Source of the DNA: Planctomycetota bacterium
GTDB lineage: Bacteria > Planctomycetota > UBA8108 > UBA1146
Assembly: GCA_002691835.1 (NCBI GenBank)
Contig: NZJA01000124.1
Coordinates: 1 to 12,939, forward strand
Reading direction: 5' to 3'
DNA length: 12,939 nt
Below the pieces are notes generated by a model that searched no databases, had not been told where the DNA came from, and saw nothing but the letters and a program-made list of their open reading frames with translations. The translations under genes were made by a program, and so were the position numbers. The number at the start of each line of letters is the position of its first letter. Positions within the stretch are counted from its first letter, which is position 1. Positions 8,041-12,939 of the stretch are shown here, in pieces.

Positions 8041-9230
8041 TCTTTCTCCACTGGAGCAGGGTTCCCCAAGGGGACTCTTAATTCCTTATAACCACTTTTC
8101 AGTTTTCTCTGGATCGAGGAAATCTCTGGATCCCACCAGCGTATGGGTTGATCGGGAGGGCTAGCGGGGCGGATCAGTCGGAAACCGACATGAAATGCAT
8201 CGGTACACCACCAGACACTCTTCGGAATCTGGGGATCTCTCTTTTGCCATTTTGAAGTAGATGGAGTTCTGGCGGCAGATCGACAGCGGTCACTGTCATC
8301 TTGCCAAGATCCACCTCTGACGACAGCAGGCCAGATTTTTTCGGGCCAGACGACAGCCTCAGCGGAGGTCAGCGGTTTTTGTGCTCGACTTTGGTAGGCG
8401 TCCTCCGAGTATCGATCGAGGGTCCATTCGGCCACGTTTCCGTAGAGATCATGGATTCCCCATCGATTCGGTTTCAGCGTTCCCACTTTTCGATAGCCGG
8501 CGCCGAGTCCTGGAAATCCTGCGTCTTCATCCTCGTATTCACTGTTGTCAAAAATCCACGCATATTTTGTGAGTTCAGCGGAGTCATCACCAAATGAATA
8601 CGCAGTATTCTTGCCACAGCGGGCGGCGTACTCCCACTCCGCTTCTGTCGGCAGCCGTAAGAATTGTCCTGTTTTCTTTGAGAGCCATTTCGAGAATTGC
8701 ATGGCTGCGAATTGGGTGATGTCAGCCGCCGGAAAACCTCCAGAGGTTCCAAGCCCTTCCATAATGGGGCGGGCATCCTGTTCCCAGAGTGGTGTTGGAA
8801 TGCTGACAGCGTCTGCCCATATCGCCGAGGAGGCGGTCGAGGGATCAAGCCTGCGGTCTTGGGAGATTCGGTACTCTTTGAGAAACTCATAATAGAGATC
8901 CCAGGTGACTTCGAACTTCATCATCCAAAATGGTTCAGGACGAAACTTCCAGACGGGTCCTTCATCTTCCTTGCGGTCGGTCTCTTCAGTCGGTGAGCCG
9001 AGTTCCATTTCACTGGGATATCCGACTTCACCTACCGGAATAGCTATCCAGTCGATCGTAAGGTCTGTGCCGGGTAACTTTTCTTGATAGGAACTTATTA
9101 TTTCAGCCTTCGCAGAATCGTCGACCGGGGGAGCTGGATGAGTGATGTTGATTTGGAGGGCCAGCAGGATGATGGTCAGCAAGATTGGCCTTTCGGGGTA
9201 CGATGATCTGATCAATGGTGATCTGATCAA
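8037..9230 (-). CDS. exported FGE-sulfatase/SUMF1-fold protein, apparently lacking the FGE catalytic cysteines
   Basis: A protein of 397 residues with an N-terminal hydrophobic export signal (about 15-29, PILLTIILLALQINI) and a formylglycine-generating-enzyme (FGE/SUMF1) domain from about 60 to 354. Hallmarks are FEVTWDLYYEFL (106-117), RLPTEAEWEYAAR (192-204), NRWGIHDLYGNVAEWTLD (255-272), VVRGGSWQ (303-310), RSAART (317-322) and HVGFRLIR (347-354). Where true FGEs carry the CxxxxC copper-binding pair after RGGS, this protein has WQDDSDRC, with only one cysteine at the position just before RSAAR. Formylglycine formation is therefore unlikely; a structural, binding or other role is more plausible. 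About 43 residues follow the domain. The frame is closed by a TAA directly before the TTG at 9230, and the next in-frame ATG is inside the domain, so the start must be TTG (9230 or 9215). It is the first gene of the operon, with an ATGA overlap into the cytochrome gene. Confidence 0.88.
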   Translation of the reverse strand: MIRSPLIRSSYPERPILLTIILLALQINITHPAPPVDDSAKAEIISSYQEKLPGTDLTIDWIAIPVGEVGYPSEMELGSPTEETDRKEDEGPVWKFRPEPFWMMKFEVTWDLYYEFLKEYRISQDRRLDPSTASSAIWADAVSIPTPLWEQDARPIMEGLGTSGGFPAADITQFAAMQFSKWLSKKTGQFLRLPTEAEWEYAARCGKNTAYSFGDDSAELTKYAWIFDNSEYEDEDAGFPGLGAGYRKVGTLKPNRWGIHDLYGNVAEWTLDRYSEDAYQSRAQKPLTSAEAVVWPEKIWPAVVRGGSWQDDSDRCRSAARTPSTSKWQKRDPQIPKSVWWCTDAFHVGFRLIRPASPPDQPIRWWDPEISSIQRKLKSGYKELRVPLGNPAPVEKE

Positions 9231-9231
9231 T
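9205..9231. repeat. two-copy 12-base direct repeat at the start of the FGE-like gene
   Basis: GATCTGATCAAT occurs at 9205-9216 and again at 9220-9231, separated by GGT (15-base period). Each copy contains the palindrome TGATCA and, on the minus strand, begins with TTG. The repeat therefore duplicates the TTG start codon of the FGE-like gene and encodes (M/L)IRS twice. It may be a chance slippage duplication, or a pair of protein-binding sites between the divergent transcription units. Confidence 0.6.
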
Positions 9232-9293
9232 TAATTGTTGGGCAGACCCAGGGGGTGATCCCGGGCTCCCTGGTGTCTAAAAGTAGGGACATG

Positions 9294-10400
9294 ATGGCTT
9301 ACACGGAATCCCACATCCAGACGTCTGCCGCTGCTTCATGGGACCATTGGAGCATGACTCTGTTGCTGCTGCTGGGGCTGTTGTCCGGCTGCGCAGGGCA
9401 CCAGCGGGCCTCCCAGATCAAACAGGTCCAAGATTCGGATGTTTTAGTTCGTAGCGAGTATCGTCATTCGGCGATGGGAACGTTGTTCAGGATTGTGGTC
9501 TATTCGGATAAAGGCGGAAATCCTGCGATTGCCGCCAAAGAGGCCTTCGATCGGGTAGATGAGATCGAAGTCGTGGCTTCTGACTGGAATCGGGAAAGTG
9601 AAATCCGCACTTTGTGTCAATCTGCTCCCCATGAGCAGATGGTTCCCGTCAGTGCTGATCTGGCGAATCTTCTTCAGAAAAGTGTCAAGATTCATCAACA
9701 GACTCAAGGGCGTTTCGATATTTCAATGGGTGCACTGACCCGACTTTGGCGCCGTTGTTTTCTGGCGAAAAGGCTGCCCACTGATTCAGATCTCGAGCAG
9801 GCACGTCGTCAAACGGGAATGCAATTTATTGAATTAGACGGCGGATATGCGGGACTGTCAGAGGTGGCCATCGATATTGATTTGGGAGGGATCGCCAAGG
9901 GGTATGCCGTAGATGAGGCTCTTAAAATCATGCAAGCGTCCGGATATCGGCACAGTCTAGTGGATGGCGGTGGTGACATGGCTTTCGGTCCCCCGGCAGC
10001 GGCGACTACAGGTTGGAAAATTCTGCTGCCATCAGGTCCCCGTCGTGTGACAACTGCTGGAGCGGTGGCCACCAGCGGGGATACGCAAAGAAACATGGAG
10101 ATCGACGGAGAGAAGTACAGCCATATCCTGAATCCGTTAACCGGTATGGGGATTCGGAACTCTGCAATGGTGACGGTTTTTGCAGAGGATGCTGCCACTG
10201 CGGATGCCTATGCGACAGCCTATTCTGTCCCCGGGCATTGGCCTCCGGACGGTATCCCTGGATTGGGGGGAAGCCCAGTGGCGATCGAATGCTTGTATTC
10301 TCAGCCCGAGAAGAAACAACGATGGGGTGTCATGCCGGGTCAGATAGATCTCAGAGGAACGACCGGTACTGGTGAAGGCGATTCAAGGTCAGTACCATAA
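9294..10400 (+). CDS. apbE: ApbE-type FAD:protein FMN transferase, lipoprotein
   Basis: Extracytoplasmic enzyme that transfers FMN from FAD onto a threonine or serine of exported redox proteins such as NqrC, RnfG or FMN-binding-domain proteins, with Mg2+ as cofactor. Numbered from 9294 (368 residues), a lipoprotein signal (about 21-33, MTLLLLLGLLSGC) ends at lipobox cysteine C33. Family blocks follow: SAMGTLFRI (59-67), GRFDISMG (139-146), DIDLGGIAKGYAVD (194-207), VDGGGD (223-228), VATSGD (258-263), HILNPLTG (277-284) and the metal-binding DAATADAYAT (299-308). Possible starts are GTG 9255, ATG 9291 and ATG 9294. AGGG lies five bases before 9294, and the longer forms only lengthen the region ahead of the signal. 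It is transcribed divergently from the heptaheme cytochrome operon, which suggests a shared redox context. No flavin-acceptor motif (S/T-G-A-T type) is visible in the neighbouring proteins, so its client is elsewhere. Confidence 0.93.
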   Translation: MAYTESHIQTSAAASWDHWSMTLLLLLGLLSGCAGHQRASQIKQVQDSDVLVRSEYRHSAMGTLFRIVVYSDKGGNPAIAAKEAFDRVDEIEVVASDWNRESEIRTLCQSAPHEQMVPVSADLANLLQKSVKIHQQTQGRFDISMGALTRLWRRCFLAKRLPTDSDLEQARRQTGMQFIELDGGYAGLSEVAIDIDLGGIAKGYAVDEALKIMQASGYRHSLVDGGGDMAFGPPAAATTGWKILLPSGPRRVTTAGAVATSGDTQRNMEIDGEKYSHILNPLTGMGIRNSAMVTVFAEDAATADAYATAYSVPGHWPPDGIPGLGGSPVAIECLYSQPEKKQRWGVMPGQIDLRGTTGTGEGDSRSVP

Positions 10401-10404
10401 TAAA

Positions 10405-10423
10405 AGTCCGGGGGCTCCGGACT
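10405..10423. other. perfect inverted repeat between apbE and the oxidoreductase gene
   Basis: AGTCCGG (10405-10411) and CCGGACT (10417-10423) form a seven-pair stem with a five-base loop. On the plus strand no T-run follows, so it is not a typical terminator for apbE. Read on the minus strand it is followed by TTTATTA, a weak terminator-like tail, although no minus-strand gene is nearby. It may stabilise or separate the two transcripts. The GAGGA ribosome-binding site of the next gene lies just downstream and outside the stem. Confidence 0.45.
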
Positions 10424-10444
10424 CCGAGATGAGAGGATTTCGTC

Positions 10445-11791
10445 GTGGAAATTGAAAACATGAATTTGGCGAGCAGTTGCTCCGAAGACACGGACAAACC
10501 AACACTGGATCGCCGCACTTTTATGGGAACGACAGGCGGATTCCTTGCCGCATTGGCTTCTGGGAGCTTGGCTTCGAATTCGGTTCAGGCCCAAATGACA
10601 GGCGTCCACAATTCTGTCGATGACGAGATTCGAGTTGGGCTAGTCGGTTGTGGAGGCAGAGGAACAGGAGCCGCGACAAACGCCCTCAATGTTGAACCTC
10701 GGGTTCGCATCGTCGCCATGGGCGATCTCTTCATGGACAGGGTCGAAAGTTCTCATCAAAATTTGCTCGATGGGGAGCACGCTGACCGCATTCAGGTAAG
10801 CGAAGAGATGAAATTTTCAGGATTTGATAATTACGAAAACGTCATCAAGAATTGTGATGTCGTGATTCTCGCCTCGACGCCTCATTTCCGCCCACAGCAG
10901 ATTGAGAAAGCAGTAGAGGAGGGGGTCCATGTCTTCGCAGAAAAACCCATCGCTACTGATTCTATGGGGGTGGCAAGAGTCAGGGCAGCCTGTGAAAAAG
11001 CCAAGGAAAAGAATCTGACAGTGGTCAGCGGTCTTTGTTACCGATACCAGAAATCCAAACAGGAAACGATTGATCGGATCCATGATGGATCGATTGGCGA
11101 CATCGTTAATCTCCAAAGCACCTACAACACCGGTGAGCTTTGGTACAACGGCCGCAAGGATGACTGGAGTGACATGGAGTACCAGATTCGAAACTGGTAC
11201 TACTATAACTGGCTCAGCGGTGATCACATCACTGAGCAGAGTATCCATGGTATCGACAAGATCATGTGGGCTATGAAAGATGTCCCGCCTGTAAAGTGCA
11301 CAGCCAGTGGCGGTCGATCCAGAAGAACGGATGAGAAGTGGGGTGATATCTACGATCACTTCAATTGTGTCTTTGAATGGGAGAGTGGTGTAAAGCTGTT
11401 CCACTCTTGTCGTCAATGGAGTGGGGCTGATGGAAACGTCAGTGATTTTGTCTATGGAACCCGTGGTACCGCGGCGATCCAATCGCACAAAATTTCGGGT
11501 GAAGTGAAGTGGCGTTACAAGGGATCTTCTGAAGACCTCGATATGTATGACGCAGAGTGGGCCGAATTGTTTCGGTCTGTGAAGGGTGAGCGTTCTCAGA
11601 TCAATGATGGGGAGTATATGTGCAACAGTACACTCGTTTCCATCATGGGTAGAATGTCGGCCTATACCGGCAAGGCTCTGACCTGGGAGCAGGTTTCAGA
11701 TAGCCAGCTCGACCTGTGTCCGCCTGCTTATGAATTTGGAAAGGCTCCGGCAGTTGTGATTCCAACACCCGGAACGACCGAGTTCATATAA
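10445..11791 (+). CDS. Tat-exported Gfo/Idh/MocA family NAD(P)-dependent oxidoreductase
   Basis: A predicted 448-residue sugar/inositol-type dehydrogenase of the Gfo/Idh/MocA family. The N-terminus carries a twin-arginine signal (DRRTFM, 22-27, followed by a hydrophobic stretch to about 44 and VQAQ, 47-50), so it should be folded in the cytosol with its cofactor and exported. The Rossmann domain has VGLVGCGGRGTGA (64-76) and the family EKP motif (166-168, AEKPIA). The second domain includes NWLSGDHITEQSIHGIDKIMW (255-275), where H261 and H268 are candidate catalytic or ligand residues. The tail PGTTEFI resembles that of many planctomycete homologues. The GTG start at 10445 is supported by GAGGA seven bases upstream; no ATG-started version would keep such a site. 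The substrate cannot be read from sequence. It is separated from apbE by 44 bases holding an inverted repeat, so co-transcription is possible, and it ends before a strong terminator. Confidence 0.92.
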   Translation: MEIENMNLASSCSEDTDKPTLDRRTFMGTTGGFLAALASGSLASNSVQAQMTGVHNSVDDEIRVGLVGCGGRGTGAATNALNVEPRVRIVAMGDLFMDRVESSHQNLLDGEHADRIQVSEEMKFSGFDNYENVIKNCDVVILASTPHFRPQQIEKAVEEGVHVFAEKPIATDSMGVARVRAACEKAKEKNLTVVSGLCYRYQKSKQETIDRIHDGSIGDIVNLQSTYNTGELWYNGRKDDWSDMEYQIRNWYYYNWLSGDHITEQSIHGIDKIMWAMKDVPPVKCTASGGRSRRTDEKWGDIYDHFNCVFEWESGVKLFHSCRQWSGADGNVSDFVYGTRGTAAIQSHKISGEVKWRYKGSSEDLDMYDAEWAELFRSVKGERSQINDGEYMCNSTLVSIMGRMSAYTGKALTWEQVSDSQLDLCPPAYEFGKAPAVVIPTPGTTEFI

Positions 11792-11806
11792 TTTTTTGAC
11801 ATCAGG

Positions 11807-11823
11807 GCCACCCCATGGGTGGC
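11807..11823. other. first of two hairpins after the oxidoreductase gene
   Basis: GCCACCC (11807-11813) and GGGTGGC (11817-11823) form a perfect seven-pair stem with a CAT loop. No T-run follows directly. It lies 12 bases upstream of the intrinsic terminator and could protect the transcript end or assist termination. Confidence 0.45.
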
Positions 11824-11834
11824 AGTGACCCGCT

Positions 11835-11870
11835 AGGCTCCCGCGACTTTGTTGCGGGAGCCTTCTTTTT
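11835..11870 (+). terminator. rho-independent terminator of the oxidoreductase gene
   Basis: GGCTCCCGC (11836-11844) pairs perfectly with GCGGGAGCC (11854-11862). The stem extends inwards by a G-U, an A-U and a C-G pair to a TTT loop. It is followed by TTCTTTTT (11863-11870). The T-run is on the plus strand only, so it serves the upstream oxidoreductase and not the convergent permease gene, whose stop it abuts. Confidence 0.88.
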
Positions 11871-12658
11871 CAGGATGAAGCGCTGGAGTAGTGACGCAGG
11901 GCGAAGTTCCAGAAGGCGACCATCAACAGGAAAAAGAAAGCACTCACACCCAGAGTCAGGCCGATCAGCTCTGGGCCTGGTCCCTCGAAGAGCACTTTTG
12001 CAGGGACTGCAGCCATCAGCAGCAACGGAAACACCACGAGCAATATTCTGCGTGTCCATTTGGGATAGATCTTGTCGGGACGTTCACCCAGTTTGGTGGT
12101 TGAGAAGAATGCATTGGTCAATCCCCGATTGGAGTGAAGCCATATGACGGGGATGACGAAAAACATCTGTAGGGTGTAGTGGAGAATCGCTCCATTCACC
12201 AACAGGAACAGATACCAGAGCAGGTTCACCGGCGGGATGGGATCGGGGTATCTCATCAATGACCACATGAGCAAGCCACCGGCGATAATGAGATTCAGAA
12301 ACGAGTTGGCCGCAAAATCCCGCAAGCTGAGGAAGAAGAGTGAGGATACCGGGCGAATCAGATAATAATCCAGATCGCCCTTGTTCACATAGCTGGGCAA
12401 GATCCACATGTTGTTGCTGAAAACGGTCATATGGATGGCATCGACGAGGAGGAAGCCGCAGACGAAGACCAGGGTCTGATCGAAAGTCCATTCGCCGAGT
12501 ATTTCGGTGTGCTGGTAGATGACCATGAAAAATGCGATCTCCACGATGTAGAAGAAGCAATCCATGATGACTCGAAACCAGAAATCGAGACGGTACTCGA
12601 GGGATCGGCTGAAAGAGAAGGACAAAAATTGTCGATACAGCCGCAGGTATCGCATCAT
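11870..12658 (-). CDS. ABC-2 family (PF06182/DUF990-like) transporter permease
   Basis: An integral membrane subunit of an ABC exporter; families of this kind normally work as a permease pair plus a separate ATPase. The protein is 262 residues from the ATG at 12658. Hydrophobic segments lie at about 28-48, 62-80, 104-131, 144-172, 204-224 and 230-254, giving roughly six helices. Family hallmarks are the cytosolic-loop signature [18 protein letters not shown] (91-108), the late block [28 protein letters not shown] (197-224) and the aromatic-basic end LRHYSSAS. The start at 12658 is chosen because its ATG overlaps the stop of the upstream permease (ATGA) and it begins [11 protein letters not shown], as family members do. 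An in-frame ATG at 12763 would run inside that upstream gene. The ATPase is not in the window, and the cargo is unknown. Confidence 0.85.
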   Translation of the reverse strand: MMRYLRLYRQFLSFSFSRSLEYRLDFWFRVIMDCFFYIVEIAFFMVIYQHTEILGEWTFDQTLVFVCGFLLVDAIHMTVFSNNMWILPSYVNKGDLDYYLIRPVSSLFFLSLRDFAANSFLNLIIAGGLLMWSLMRYPDPIPPVNLLWYLFLLVNGAILHYTLQMFFVIPVIWLHSNRGLTNAFFSTTKLGERPDKIYPKWTRRILLVVFPLLLMAAVPAKVLFEGPGPELIGLTLGVSAFFFLLMVAFWNFALRHYSSASS

Positions 12659-12828
12659 ATTCCCACCCCTGTGTACCGAAGAGTGCCTCTTTTCCATACC
12701 GGAATCAGCAGCAGAAGGAAAAATCCACACCATGCGAGGCAAGAGACGATTCCTGTCAGCCAATCTTCAATCCCGACCTTTCCGAGAAGAACCAGAGTGG
12801 GAAACTCGAACAGGTATCGAAATGGAAG
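12655..12828 (-). pseudogene. C-terminal fragment of a second ABC-2 (PF06182-like) permease
   Basis: On the minus strand a reading frame ending with TGA at 12657-12655 encodes about 58 residues. It starts [17 protein letters not shown], includes a hydrophobic helix ([15 protein letters not shown]) and ends [10 protein letters not shown]. The last block and the PFRY-FP-LLGK block are typical of the C-terminus of the partner subunit in PF06182 permease pairs. The stop overlaps the next permease start by four bases. Upstream of LPFRY the family resemblance stops and the frame meets a TGA at 12874-12876, so the first 200 or so residues are missing. This is either a true truncation or, more likely, a false join at about 12807-12828; in the source genome the gene may be intact. 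Confidence 0.7.
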
Positions 12829-12939
12829 CCCTAACTGGAGTCTCGGCAGGCTTGCTGTGCGCTCTTGACATGGTCAAATCATTTGAGAAAAATGAAGAAG
12901 GACAGTACCCTGAAACTAGAATTACAGACATAGTTGTGT
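12807..12939 (+). CDS. moaC: partial MoaC (cyclic pyranopterin monophosphate synthase), archaeal-type C-terminus
   Basis: MoaC acts in molybdenum cofactor synthesis, converting the MoaA product to cyclic pyranopterin monophosphate. A plus-strand frame from 12807 to the window edge encodes about 44 residues beginning [17 protein letters not shown] and continuing [20 protein letters not shown]. This matches the MoaC block TGVEMEALT, followed by the active-site DM-x-K motif. The [11 protein letters not shown] stretch is what archaeal MoaC proteins have in place of the shorter bacterial segment. Left of 12807 the frame stays open but is unlike MoaC (for example REEPEWE), so the N-terminal two thirds are absent. 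The region is AT-rich compared with the rest of the window. It overlaps the end of the permease fragment on the opposite strand and may not belong to this genome. Confidence 0.65.

Noticed and set aside
9241..9290. GC-rich imperfect inverted repeat (CCAGGG ... CCCTGG) in the divergent promoter region as an operator
   Set aside because: Six pairs around a 14-base spacer in GC-rich sequence is weak; there is no second site or known operator match.
10817..11488. Minus-strand open frame of 223 codons inside the oxidoreductase gene
   Set aside because: Antisense shadow of the Gfo/Idh/MocA domain, which carries the Rossmann and EKP motifs in the plus-strand frame.
12431..12868. Plus-strand open frame of 145 codons across the permease genes
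   Set aside because: It lies antisense to permease coding sequence with clear family motifs, its translation is low-complexity and charged, and it is not the frame of the MoaC fragment.
1..12939. CRISPR arrays, tRNA or rRNA genes, insertion sequences
   Set aside because: No regularly spaced repeats, no cloverleaf or rRNA-like stretches and no transposase motifs were seen on either strand by eye.

Overview
The window has about 50% GC, no long intergenic gaps and no RNA genes that I can see. It reads as the chromosome of a Gram-negative, non-spore-forming bacterium. A Planctomycetota-like origin is my best guess, because it combines a Tat-exported Gfo/Idh/MocA oxidoreductase ending in PGTTEFI, an exported FGE/SUMF1-type protein beside a multiheme cytochrome c, and a lipoprotein ApbE. 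This is inference from gene content, not from a marker gene.

Layout. (1) 23-2627 (+): a YhbH/YeaH (DUF444) von Willebrand A protein and a SpoVR/YcgB protein, one base apart. These are two parts of the conserved PrkA-YhbH-SpoVR stress/starvation module; the kinase PrkA would lie just left of the window. (2) 2778-5927 (+): icmF, a fused B12-dependent acyl-CoA mutase with its G-protein chaperone. Its active-site residues point to isobutyryl-CoA/n-butyryl-CoA. (3) 5945-9230 (-): a tightly coupled three-gene operon, each junction a 4-base ATGA overlap. In transcription order it encodes an exported FGE-sulfatase-fold protein, a seven-heme c-type cytochrome with a C-terminal membrane anchor, and a small four-helix membrane protein with two histidines that could hold a heme. 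(4) 9294-10400 (+), divergent from that operon: an ApbE-type FMN transferase lipoprotein. It is followed by a Tat-exported Gfo/Idh/MocA oxidoreductase (10445-11791, +), which ends in a strong intrinsic terminator. (5) 11870-12828 (-): a pair of ABC-2 family (PF06182/DUF990-like) permeases, the upstream one present only as its C-terminus. (6) 12807-12939 (+): the C-terminal part of an archaeal-type MoaC.

How the genes work together. Region 3 plus apbE suggests an extracytoplasmic redox unit: quinone-level electrons could pass through the small membrane protein to the heptaheme cytochrome. ApbE would flavinylate an exported protein that is not encoded here. Neither the electron donor nor the terminal substrate can be read from the sequence. 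This operon is the best candidate in the window for an undescribed system.

Caution on the right end. The permease homology (minus strand) and the MoaC homology (plus strand) meet and overlap over about 22 bases near 12807-12828, and neither continues beyond the other. The last 70 bases are much more AT-rich. This looks like a chimeric assembly join or an illegitimate recombination junction, so the last 130 bases should not be assumed to come from the same genome.
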